Part shown: in pieces, positions 34,649-42,576 of the stretch
How positions within the stretch are numbered: the first letter of the stretch is position 1
How the letters are laid out: every line of letters begins with the position of its first letter
Assembly (NCBI GenBank): GCA_002423585.1
Contig: DIWS01000018.1
Span: 20,206 to 84,205, forward strand
DNA from: Actinobacteria bacterium UBA6100
GTDB lineage: Bacteria > Actinomycetota > Coriobacteriia > Anaerosomatales > Anaerosomataceae
Direction of reading: 5' to 3'
DNA length: 64,000 nt
The notes under the pieces: generated by a model
Told to the model about the DNA's origin: nothing
Seen by the model: the letters and a program-made list of their open reading frames with translations, nothing else
The model's database searches: none
Translations under genes and position numbers: made by a program

Positions 34649-35382
34649 TGCAGCGCATCTGGCCTATCGCGCTCGGCGTCGTGGCCGACAGCCTGCGGCG
34701 CAAGGTCGTGTACGTGGTGTTGGTCTTCGCCGCGTTGTTGGCATTCGCCATCCCGTCGCTGCCCGACTACGGGCTGGGTGTTGAGAGCGCCGTCTTCCGC
34801 GAGGTGGCTCTCGCACTCGCGTTCGTGACCGCGTTGGTGGTGACGCTGTCGCTCGCTGCCAACCGGATCCCGGGGGAACTCGAACGGCGCACCGTCTACA
34901 ACGTTGTCGCCAAGCGCGTCAGTCGCTGGGAGTACCTGGTGGGCACGTGGCTGGGTGTCTTTCTGGTGGCCGGTGGTGTGATGGCGGCCTTCACTGTGAT
35001 CGAGCAGGTGATAGGGCTCATCACCTACGGTGAGTACATGTGGCTGCTCTGGGAGGGTGCGCTGGCGATCTGGCTGGAGATGGGAGTCGTGGCCGCCTTC
35101 GCGGTCGCGGTCTCGGCCATCACCGGTCCGGTCGTGGTGGTCACGGCCACGCTCACCGCGCTGTTCATAGGCCACTCCCGCAGCACTCTGCTCGGCGGAG
35201 AGGGAGCGCTCGCCCTGCAGCCGTTCATGCCATCGCTCGACGCGTTCAACGTGGTGAATCCCGTCGCACACGGCGATGGGGTGCCTCCCCTCTATCTGGC
35301 GAGCATGCTGGTGGTCTTCCTGGGGCTCGCCGGTACCTCGCTCTTCGTCGGGAGCGCGCTGCTTTCCCGGAGGGACCTCTGA
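34645..35382 (+). CDS. ABC transporter permease (ABC-2/NosY-like)
   Basis: 245 residues with six predicted membrane helices. The N-terminal VVADSLRRKVVYVVLVFAA and the RIPGELERRTVYNVVAKRVSR loop resemble the ABC-2/NosY permeases that partner NosF-like ATPases. Starts inside the ATPase gene (ATGA) and ends 1 nt before the next ATG, so all three genes are one operon. Confidence 0.88.
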   Translation: MMQRIWPIALGVVADSLRRKVVYVVLVFAALLAFAIPSLPDYGLGVESAVFREVALALAFVTALVVTLSLAANRIPGELERRTVYNVVAKRVSRWEYLVGTWLGVFLVAGGVMAAFTVIEQVIGLITYGEYMWLLWEGALAIWLEMGVVAAFAVAVSAITGPVVVVTATLTALFIGHSRSTLLGGEGALALQPFMPSLDAFNVVNPVAHGDGVPPLYLASMLVVFLGLAGTSLFVGSALLSRRDL

Positions 35383-35383
35383 C

Positions 35384-36076
35384 ATGAAGCCTGGAGCCAT
35401 GCGCGGACGGTTGTTCGCGGGCATCGTGCTGTGTCTCGTGCTCGCTCTCGGCGGGCAGGCGCTTGCCGACTCGCTCGTGCCCGAGGCCTCAGGGCAGGAC
35501 ACCAATGCGGCCGTGGGTCGCGCAGCCTCGTCGTATCTGAGTGGCATCAGGGTGTACGCAGCCGCGGCGCTCTGGAACCGGATACACCCGCTGCTGCACG
35601 GCTACTACGCAGATGTCGGCATCGCTGACCAACGCTACATGCTCAGCACCATCGCACTGGTCGAGGCGCTTGATCCGAGCTTCACGCAGTCCTACTACGT
35701 CGGGACCTGGATCCTCGTTCACAACGATCGCCTTGACGATGGTCTGGCGATGGCCGAGAAGGGCGTGCGGGAGGTCCCCGCCTCAGGAATCCTGCTCACC
35801 AACCTCGCGCAGATCCAGTACCTGTATGCTGAGGATCCCACAGGTGCCCTCGAAACGGCGCTCTCAGGAATAGGGCCGGACGTCGCGTGGGACAGTGCCT
35901 CGGAGCAGTACCAGGGGTATGCCGTGTTCCGTGACATCTTCAAAGCCGCCGGCCGCGACGATCTGTACGACGAGATGATAGCGGAGATAGAGCGGCTCGA
36001 CGCCGAGATCGAAGCCAACCCGGACGAAGCGGATCACGATCACGATCACGACCACGACGGGGTCCCCGACCACTAG
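35384..36076 (+). CDS. Exported helical (TPR-like) protein with His/Asp-rich tail, ABC-associated
   Basis: 230 residues. Start ATG 35384 has GGAGGG 8 nt upstream. The N-terminus is a signal peptide or anchor (RLFAGIVLCLVLALGGQALA, cleavage possible after ALA). The middle is alpha-helical with TPR-like spacing (ALVEALDPSFTQSYYVGTW; GLAMAEKGVREVPASG; NLAQIQYLYAEDP). The last residues read EADHDHDHDHDGVPDH, a likely divalent-metal binding tail. It lies directly after the ABC permease. A role as periplasm-side accessory or metal sensor is possible; no named family recognised. Confidence 0.75.
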   Translation: MKPGAMRGRLFAGIVLCLVLALGGQALADSLVPEASGQDTNAAVGRAASSYLSGIRVYAAAALWNRIHPLLHGYYADVGIADQRYMLSTIALVEALDPSFTQSYYVGTWILVHNDRLDDGLAMAEKGVREVPASGILLTNLAQIQYLYAEDPTGALETALSGIGPDVAWDSASEQYQGYAVFRDIFKAAGRDDLYDEMIAEIERLDAEIEANPDEADHDHDHDHDGVPDH

Positions 36077-36089
36077 GGAGCGCGGAGCA

Positions 36090-36578
36090 CTGCTCAGGCC
36101 CGATCACTACTTCACGAGTGTCCATGCGGTCGATCTCAAGGCGCTGCGCTCGTCAGGGGTGAGGGCGCTGCTCATCGATGTGGACAACACGGTGTCGCCG
36201 CACCACTCGTCTCAGGTGATACCCGAGATGCGGGCGTGGCTGGGGTCTCTCCCGGCCGCCGGGTTCTCATCTCGGCTGGTCTCGAACAACTGGCATGCCA
36301 GCCTGGAGGACCGGGCGGTCGCACTAGGTGTTCCCGCCATCGGTAAGGCCAAGAAGCCGTTGACGAGCGGGTTCAGGCGGGCGGCGACCGAGCTGGGGGT
36401 GACGCCCGAGCAGTGCGCGGTCATTGGCGACCAGATCTTCACCGACATCCTCGGGGGCAACCTGTTCGGTGCGACCACCGTGCTCGTTCAGCCGGTCACG
36501 CCGGCGGATCTGCCGCACACGCGTGTACTTCGACGGCTCGAGCGGGTCATAATGAACGGACGGGACCCCGAGGCGTAG
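36090..36578 (+). CDS. YqeG-type HAD phosphatase, probable CTG start
   Basis: About 162 residues if translation begins at CTG 36090. The first ATG/GTG/TTG in frame is GTG 36159, which would begin at RALLIDVDNTV and cut off the conserved N-terminus. The in-frame sequence LLRPDHYFTSVHAVDLKALR upstream matches the usual YqeG N-terminus, and GGGAG lies 9 nt before the CTG. No other start codon precedes it in frame. Motifs: HAD motif I DVDNTVSPHH, motif II VSNN, motif III KKPLTSGF, motif IV GDQIFTDILGGN. Members are phosphatases of phosphatidylglycerol phosphate type (Gep4-like) or unknown. aroE follows 27 nt on, an order common in Gram-positives. Confidence 0.85.
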   Translation: MLRPDHYFTSVHAVDLKALRSSGVRALLIDVDNTVSPHHSSQVIPEMRAWLGSLPAAGFSSRLVSNNWHASLEDRAVALGVPAIGKAKKPLTSGFRRAATELGVTPEQCAVIGDQIFTDILGGNLFGATTVLVQPVTPADLPHTRVLRRLERVIMNGRDPEA

Positions 36579-36605
36579 GCGATTCACGCGGGGAGGCACA
36601 AGCGC

Positions 36606-37508
36606 TTGGACATCAATGGACGCACACGACCGACCGCGGTCATCGGATGGCCGGTGGCTCAATCACTGTCGCCGGCGATGCATAACGCCGCTTATGCGGC
36701 GCTCGGTCTGAACTGGGTGTGCCTCCCTCTCGCCGTGCCCGACCAGCGCGCGCTCGTCGCGTTCGTCGAGGCTGCGCGCAAGCTGCCGTTCGTGGGCTTC
36801 AATGTCACGATGCCGTACAAGCAGGCGATGGCCGAGCTCTGCGATGAGACGGCCACGCTCGCGCAGATGGCCGGTGCTGTCAACACCGTGCACTGCGCCG
36901 ATGGCCAGCTCATGGGTTACAACACCGACGGCCGCGGAATGCTCGAGTCTCTTGCCGATGATCTCGGCTTCGACGCGGCGGGCGCCAGTGTTGCGGTGAT
37001 CGGCTCCGGAGGGGCAGCGGGTGCCGCGGTGACGGCGCTCCTGCTGGCCAAGGCGGGGAGCCTCACCCTCGTCAACCGTGACGTCGACCGGGCCGAGCAG
37101 CTGGTCGAGCGCGTGAGGGACCGGCTGCGCGGCATGTCCGTGAGCGTGCGTGCGTTGGACGACACGGCCGCGGACGCAGTCAGCGCGGCCGACCTCATCA
37201 TCAACGCGACGCCGGTCGGTATGGGCGCCGAGGACCCGAGTCCCATTCCCGCAGCCTGGCTACGGGAGGGCCAGGTCGTGCTCGACATGGTCTACCGTCC
37301 GGGGACGACCGCGCTCGTGCAGGAAGCGACGGCGGTCGGCGCCCGTGCTGCGAGCGGACTTGGGATGCTCGTCGCCCAGGGAGCACTGGCCATCGATATC
37401 TGGGCCGGCGCCGACCGTGCGCAGGCCAGGGCGCCCCGCGACGTCATGCGGGCGGCGGCGGAGGCCGCGATGAACAGGATCTCCGCACCGGAGGATGATC
37501 AGTCGTGA
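36606..37508 (+). CDS. aroE: Shikimate dehydrogenase
   Basis: 300 residues. AroE reduces 3-dehydroshikimate with NADPH. Motifs: GWPVAQSLSPAMHNAAYAAL (substrate site), FNVTMPYKQ with catalytic Lys, GAVNTV, YNTDGRGM with catalytic Asp, the nucleotide site VIGSGGAAGAAV, and NATPVGM. TTG 36606 with GGGGAGG upstream is used. The end overlaps the first pilB-like gene by 4 nt, so aroE is attached to the pilus operon rather than to aroC-aroKB-aroQ, which lie 18 kb downstream. Confidence 0.96.
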   Translation: MDINGRTRPTAVIGWPVAQSLSPAMHNAAYAALGLNWVCLPLAVPDQRALVAFVEAARKLPFVGFNVTMPYKQAMAELCDETATLAQMAGAVNTVHCADGQLMGYNTDGRGMLESLADDLGFDAAGASVAVIGSGGAAGAAVTALLLAKAGSLTLVNRDVDRAEQLVERVRDRLRGMSVSVRALDDTAADAVSAADLIINATPVGMGAEDPSPIPAAWLREGQVVLDMVYRPGTTALVQEATAVGARAASGLGMLVAQGALAIDIWAGADRAQARAPRDVMRAAAEAAMNRISAPEDDQS

Positions 37509-39175
37509 CGGCGGCATCCGGCAAGCGCCTCGGTCGTGTCCTCGTGCAGTCCGGGCTCATCACCCAGGAGCAGCTTGATGTCGCGCTCACGGAGCCGTCG
37601 GGGCGGTCGCTGTGCGCCGTGCTCGTCGATCAAGGCGTTGCCGATGAGATGACGATCGCCCGTGCGATCGCCGAGAGCATGGGGCTGCCCTTCGTGGACA
37701 TCGGGGGCATCGATATAGATCCCACGGCGACGACGCTCATCACGCTCGACCTCGCGCGACGACACACCTGTCTCCCCATCAAGATCCAGGACGATGAACT
37801 GGTCGTGGCGATGTCCGACCCGGCCAACATCTTCGCGATCGATGACCTTCGCATCGTGACCGGATACGACATACGCCCGGTGGTGTCGCCGGAAAGCGAC
37901 TTGCTCCAGGCGATCGACCGCTTCGCGACGATGCAGGAGAACGTCGACGAGATGGTCGGCGGCATCGAGGCGTCGCGGATGATGGACGACGAGGGCGACG
38001 ACGTGGGCGATGATGGTGAAGCCCCGGTTGCCAAGATCCTCAACCACGTGGTCACCGAAGCCATCCGGCAGGGCGCGGGCGACATCTACATCGAGCCCGG
38101 TGAGCACGACATCCGGGTGCGGTACCGCATCGACGGCGTCTGCCAGGAGATCATGCGGAGCCCGAAGAAGATACATCGGCAGTTGCTCAGCCGACTGAAG
38201 ATCCAGTGTGCGATGGACATCTCCGAGCGACGGGTCCCGCAGGATGGGCGCTTCGGCGTGGTGCTCGACGGCAAGTCGGTCGACTTCCGCGTCGCGGTCC
38301 TGCCCACGGTCGAGGGCGAGATGTCGGTCATGCGTCTGCTGCGCAAGGACGCGATCATGATGTCCCTCGAGGACCTCGGTTTCCTCCAGCAGCCGATGGA
38401 GCGCATCGTCGAGGCGCTCGACCGCCCGTACGGCGCGCTGCTCGTCACCGGACCGACCGGGTCGGGCAAGTCCACCACGCTGTACGCGGCCATCAACAAG
38501 ACCACCAAGCCCACCGTGAACCTCATCACCGTCGAGGATCCGGTCGAGTACCGGCTCGAGGGACTGTCCCAGGTGCAGGTACACGAGAAGGCGGGCCTGA
38601 CCTTCCCCGCAGCACTCCGTTCGATCCTGCGCCAGGACCCTGACGTCGTGATGATCGGTGAGATCCGCGACAAAGAGACGGCGACTATCGCCATCGAGGC
38701 AGCGCTTACCGGCCACCTCGTGCTCTCGACGCTCCACACCAATGACGCACCATCGGCCCTCACGCGACTCACCGAGATGGGCGTGGAGCCCTTCCTGTCG
38801 GCCTCCGCGATCAACTGCGTTCTGGCACAGCGTCTCGCGCGGCGCCTGTGCAAGGAGTGCAAGGAGAAGTACACGCCGGACGAGGAGGCGCTTGAGCGCA
38901 TCGGGTTCCCCTTCGAGCCCGGACATCCGCCCCAGTTGTACCGCGCGGTGGGGTGCAACAAGTGCAACAACATCGGCTACAAGGGTCGGATGGGCGTGCA
39001 CGAGGTCATGACGATGACCGAGGAGATCGAGCGCGCGTGCGTCAATCATGCGTCGGGCGATGAGATCGCCCGCATCGCCCGTGAGCAGGGGATGAAGACG
39101 CTCAGAGACGATGGATTCGCGAAGGTGCTTGCGGGCACCACCTCTATCGAGGAGATCATGCGCGTCGTCGTCTGA
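37505..39175 (+). CDS. Type IV pilus/type II secretion ATPase, PilB-like (copy 1)
   Basis: 556 residues. N-terminal MshEN-type segment with KRLGRVLVQSGLITQEQLDV (residues 7-26), then the GspE/PilB motor: Walker A GPTGSGKSTTLYA, Asp box region DIYIEPGEHDIRVRYRIDG, Walker B MIGEIRDKETA, His box STLHTNDAPSALTRLTEMG, and a four-Cys metal site (CKECKEKY and CNKCNNIGY). The MshEN motif can bind c-di-GMP in relatives. GTG 37505 overlaps aroE. Copy 2 lies 4.4 kb downstream; no pilT is present in the window, so one copy could have a specialised role. Confidence 0.93.
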   Translation: MTAASGKRLGRVLVQSGLITQEQLDVALTEPSGRSLCAVLVDQGVADEMTIARAIAESMGLPFVDIGGIDIDPTATTLITLDLARRHTCLPIKIQDDELVVAMSDPANIFAIDDLRIVTGYDIRPVVSPESDLLQAIDRFATMQENVDEMVGGIEASRMMDDEGDDVGDDGEAPVAKILNHVVTEAIRQGAGDIYIEPGEHDIRVRYRIDGVCQEIMRSPKKIHRQLLSRLKIQCAMDISERRVPQDGRFGVVLDGKSVDFRVAVLPTVEGEMSVMRLLRKDAIMMSLEDLGFLQQPMERIVEALDRPYGALLVTGPTGSGKSTTLYAAINKTTKPTVNLITVEDPVEYRLEGLSQVQVHEKAGLTFPAALRSILRQDPDVVMIGEIRDKETATIAIEAALTGHLVLSTLHTNDAPSALTRLTEMGVEPFLSASAINCVLAQRLARRLCKECKEKYTPDEEALERIGFPFEPGHPPQLYRAVGCNKCNNIGYKGRMGVHEVMTMTEEIERACVNHASGDEIARIAREQGMKTLRDDGFAKVLAGTTSIEEIMRVVV

Positions 39176-39319
39176 TGCGTCCTACCTGCGATTTCGCGGT
39201 TGTTTCGCCCTACCTGACGTGAGAAACTGAAACCGTTCGCCCGAGGGCCGGACTGTTCTTGCGTGCCATGAGAACGGTGGCGGCCACCCGGAGCCGCGTC
39301 TGATTGAGCTGAGGTGACC
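39176..39319 (+). other. 144-nt gap before the roadblock gene; no gene seen
   Basis: AT-richer than surroundings at its start (TTTCGCGGTTGTTTCG). A weak stem GTTTC/GAAAC (near 39201-39229) is visible. I see no clear promoter, riboswitch or tRNA. It may hold an untranslated leader for the genes from 39320 onwards. Confidence 0.4.
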
Positions 39320-39949
39320 ATGGTAGACAAGGGCGTTGGCGACTACTTCATCACCGATACCGACGATGAGTCATTCGAGGACGACGACCTGCTCGGCGCC
39401 CCGGTCGTTGTGCCCGTGATCCCGCAACGTGCCGTGCAGTCCGCGCCGGCCACCGCACAGCCTGCCGCGCCGGCACCCGTGCCCGTGGTGGCACCGGTGG
39501 CCGCCGCACCCGCTCCGGAGCCGACGCAGGCGTATGTCGCACCCGCCGCTGTGCAGCGGCCGCAGGTCGCGGTGCGGCAGGCGACGCGTGAGCAACTGCT
39601 CGCCGAGGCGCTCGATGACCTCATGCGAGAAGATGCGGACATCCAGGCCTCCGCGCTCGTGAGCCTCGATGGATTCACCATGGCCTCGGCGTTGCCCGCG
39701 GGCATGCAGGCGGATCGGGTCGGCGCGATGTCAGCGGCGATCCTCGGCCTGGGCGAGCGTGCCGCGGCTGAACTGGGGCGTGGCCACCTTTCGCAGGTGT
39801 TCATCGAAGGGGAGACCGGCTACGTGCTGCTCATGGCGGCCGGGGACCGTGCGGTACTCACCGCGATGGCCGATCCCGCGGCAAAGCTCGGTCTCGTCCT
39901 GTACGACATGAAAGCCACGGCGGAGCGCATCAGCCAGATCCTTGGCTAG
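39320..39949 (+). CDS. Roadblock/LC7 domain protein (MglB-like)
   Basis: 209 residues. Residues 1-30 are acidic (DTDDESFEDDD), ~35-90 a Pro/Ala-rich linker (APAPVPVVAPVAAAPAPEP), and ~95-209 a Roadblock/LC7 domain (LDDLMREDADIQASALVSLD; GAMSAAILGLGERAAAEL; YVLLMAAGDRAVLTAMADP). Roadblock proteins are GTPase-activating or scaffold partners of MglA-like GTPases, one of which is encoded two genes on. ATG 39320 is preferred (AGGTGACC upstream); GTG 39314 is possible. Confidence 0.88.
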   Translation: MVDKGVGDYFITDTDDESFEDDDLLGAPVVVPVIPQRAVQSAPATAQPAAPAPVPVVAPVAAAPAPEPTQAYVAPAAVQRPQVAVRQATREQLLAEALDDLMREDADIQASALVSLDGFTMASALPAGMQADRVGAMSAAILGLGERAAAELGRGHLSQVFIEGETGYVLLMAAGDRAVLTAMADPAAKLGLVLYDMKATAERISQILG

Positions 39950-40004
39950 GCTCCGGCGTAAGCCCTGCACGACACGACGCGCCGAGGAGTGACGGTCCGG
40001 ATCC

Positions 40005-42026
40005 ATGGCACTGCGCGGCAATCTCAAGGACTTCAGCCTACCCGATGTCTTCCAGCTCGTTCAGTTGAGCGGGAAGACCGGTGTGCTGCGCATTCAGGGC
40101 ACCGAAGCCGAGGGCAGCATCTGGTTCCGCGACGGTGACGTCTTCTTCGCGCAGTCGAACTGGCGGCGCGAGCAGCTTGGCGAGCGCCTGGTGAGCGCAC
40201 AGCGCATCACGCCTGCGGCCCTCGCTCGTGCGCTCGATCTGCGGGCGGCCGAACCCGACGGCGGACGCCGCCTCGGCGAGATCCTCGTGAACGAGGGCTA
40301 CATCACCCAACAGGTGCTTGAGGCCTTCGTCCAGGAGCAGATCCAGGACACGATCTTCGACCTCATGCGCTGGGATGAGGGTGAGTTCGATTTCGAGGTG
40401 CTCCCATCGATCGTCCACGAGGACATCGGCCTGTCTGTCTCGGTGGAGAACATCGTGATGGAGGGCGCTCGTCGGCTCGAGGAGTGGCAGCGCATCAAGA
40501 AGAAGGTCCCGTCCACGGACATGGTCTTCAAGATGGCCACGGCGCCCGGCGAGGGTACGTTCGAGATCTCGCTCAAGCCGGTCGAGTGGGCGCTCCTGCT
40601 CCTGATCGACGGCACGCGCTCCGTGCGGGAACTTGCCGTCGAGACTCACTCCACCGACTTCGAGGTCGCGCGTGTGATCTACGGGCTCTTCTCGGCGGGC
40701 CTGCTCGAAGTGCCGTCCGACGATGAGATCGGACGACTGCGGACGGACCGTGCGAGGCGCGACGAGAAGCGTGCGAAGATCGAATCCGAGCGTGCTGCAA
40801 GAGAAGGCGAGGATCTCGTCGAGACCCTCGAGGTCGGGGCCAAGCCCGCTGCCGTGATGGAGGAGTCTGCGGCGGCTGAGCTGATGGTGGCCATCGAGGA
40901 AGAGGTCGCTCAGACACCGGCACCGGAGCGGGTGGTGGAGGAGCCCGAGTTCCTGGCCGCCGGCGTGGAGCCGCCGTCCTCCGACGACATGGCCGTCTTC
41001 GAGCAGATGATGGCGTCGGTCCTGTCGCCCCACGATGCCGGGACCACCGCAGAAGCGGCGCCCGAGCGGTCGGTTGAACCCGCACCCTCTGACGAGGAGT
41101 CGGGATACGAGGACGAGCCGGAGTTGCTCATCGTTCCCGAGCTCGAGATGCCCGGCGAGTACGACACGGAGATGGTTCCCGGGCTCGACTTCATGGCTGA
41201 GGCGGAGCCCGATCTGCAGTCCGGCCTCGGGTACGACTTCGCCTCAGACCTCCAGTTGGAGCCGGAGCTGCCGGTCATACCGACGGACGAGATGACCCTG
41301 GCGGAGATCGAGGCGACCCTGGCCAGCCCGGAGCCCGGATCCATGCCTTCCGAGCCGGACGAGTTCGTGATCGGAGCCATCTCCAACGCCGACCTCGGAG
41401 ACATACCCGCACCGCCTGTGGCTGACACCGATGCGCGACCGGAGACATTCGTCCCCTCCGGCGACTTCGAAGCCGATCTCCGTTCGCTCGGTCTGGGCGA
41501 GATGCCCGAGGAGCTCCTGCGGCCCGAGCCGCCGACCGAGGCCAGGGCGCCGATGTCCGAGTTCGAGGCGGCAGTGACCGTTGAGGCCGAGCCGGAACCC
41601 GAGCCGGAACTCGAGCCGGAAACGGAACCCGTGTATGTGTCCGAGGCGGAGCTCGAGTCGGAGCCTCAGGCGGCACTTGAGTCAGAGTCGGCAGACGTTG
41701 ACCTCGACTCTCTGCTCGCATCGCTTGAGGCCGGGCCGGAGCCCTCGGGGGTGATCTCCTCGGATACCGACTACGGCCCGGAGGTGGCGTCCGAGGGCGT
41801 GATCTCAACCGACGCGTTCCTCGCCGAGTTCGACGGGAGCGGGCTGTCGGACGGTCTGGGTGATGAACTCACCGCGCTCACCGGTGGCGGCGGGGCCGGC
41901 CGGGCGCGCCCGATCGCGACGGTCGCCAAGCTTCCGGAGGCGGGGGAGATCCGCATGCTCCACCGTGACCAGATGGTCGATCGGAGCCTGCTCGAGAAGA
42001 TCATCGAAGGCGTCGAGAACCTCTAG
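40005..42026 (+). CDS. DUF4388 (PATAN) domain protein with long acidic tail
   Basis: 673 residues. The N-terminal ~90 residues are a DUF4388/PATAN domain (ALRGNLKDFSLPDVFQLVQL; GVLRIQGTEAEGSIWFRDGD), followed by two MshEN-like helices (LGERLVSAQRITPAALARAL and RLGEILVNEGYITQQVLEAF) and a ~100-residue winged-helix-like part to ~250. From ~270 to ~620 the sequence is a low-complexity, Glu/Pro-rich linker. The C-terminus (residues ~640-673, RMLHRDQMVDRSLLEKIIEG) is conserved-looking. PATAN proteins act as adaptors in two-component, GTPase and motility systems. It sits between the roadblock and GTPase genes. ATG 40005. Confidence 0.85.
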   Translation: MALRGNLKDFSLPDVFQLVQLSGKTGVLRIQGTEAEGSIWFRDGDVFFAQSNWRREQLGERLVSAQRITPAALARALDLRAAEPDGGRRLGEILVNEGYITQQVLEAFVQEQIQDTIFDLMRWDEGEFDFEVLPSIVHEDIGLSVSVENIVMEGARRLEEWQRIKKKVPSTDMVFKMATAPGEGTFEISLKPVEWALLLLIDGTRSVRELAVETHSTDFEVARVIYGLFSAGLLEVPSDDEIGRLRTDRARRDEKRAKIESERAAREGEDLVETLEVGAKPAAVMEESAAAELMVAIEEEVAQTPAPERVVEEPEFLAAGVEPPSSDDMAVFEQMMASVLSPHDAGTTAEAAPERSVEPAPSDEESGYEDEPELLIVPELEMPGEYDTEMVPGLDFMAEAEPDLQSGLGYDFASDLQLEPELPVIPTDEMTLAEIEATLASPEPGSMPSEPDEFVIGAISNADLGDIPAPPVADTDARPETFVPSGDFEADLRSLGLGEMPEELLRPEPPTEARAPMSEFEAAVTVEAEPEPEPELEPETEPVYVSEAELESEPQAALESESADVDLDSLLASLEAGPEPSGVISSDTDYGPEVASEGVISTDAFLAEFDGSGLSDGLGDELTALTGGGGAGRARPIATVAKLPEAGEIRMLHRDQMVDRSLLEKIIEGVENL

Positions 42027-42043
42027 AGAAGGACGGAGCACGT

Positions 42044-42571
42044 ATGCAGTCGGTCAAAGTCGTGATCACCGGGCCGTTCAATGCCGGCAAGACGACCTTC
42101 ATCAAGGCGGTCAGTGAGATCACGGTCCTGTCCACCGAGCGGCAGATCAGCGACACCTCGGGGGAGGGTGCCGGGGAGACGACTGTGGCGATGGACTTCG
42201 GCCGCATCACCATCTCCGATGATGTGGTGCTGTACCTGTTCGGCACTCCCGGTCAGGAGCGCTTCTCGTTCATGTGGGAGACGCTCTCCGAGGGCATGCT
42301 CGGCTTCGTTCTGCTCGTCGACGCCGATGATACGGCCTCGTACGAGGATGCGAAGTCGATGATCGAGTTCTTCCGCAACATGTCCGACGTCCCGTTCGTG
42401 GTCGCGGCCAACAAGGTGCCGGCTACAGACATGAAGACCCTGCGGGCCGTTCGCTCGGCCATCGCACTCGAGGATGAGATCCCGCTGCTCCCTGTTGACG
42501 CCCGGGACAAGGAGAGCGTCAAAGCGGTGCTGCTCGGTCTGTTGTATCGGATCCTCGACAGCATGAACTGA
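42044..42571 (+). CDS. MglA/CvnD-like small Ras-type GTPase
   Basis: 175 residues. G1 P-loop GPFNAGKTT (10-18), Thr-rich switch I (GAGETTVAMDFG), G3 FGTPGQERF with Gly67 in place of the usual Asp, and G4 AANKVP rather than NKxD, as in the actinobacterial conservon and bacterial MglA-like subfamilies. It is expected to switch between GDP and GTP at the membrane or pole under control of the roadblock protein. ATG 42044 has GAAGGACGGAG upstream. The cluster with pilB/pilC suggests control of pilus position or extension. Confidence 0.92.
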   Translation: MQSVKVVITGPFNAGKTTFIKAVSEITVLSTERQISDTSGEGAGETTVAMDFGRITISDDVVLYLFGTPGQERFSFMWETLSEGMLGFVLLVDADDTASYEDAKSMIEFFRNMSDVPFVVAANKVPATDMKTLRAVRSAIALEDEIPLLPVDARDKESVKAVLLGLLYRILDSMN

Positions 42572-42576
42572 CGGTC

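Noticed and set aside
39176..39319. tRNA or riboswitch in the gap before the roadblock gene
   Set aside because: No acceptor stem, T-loop or known riboswitch core; only a weak stem.
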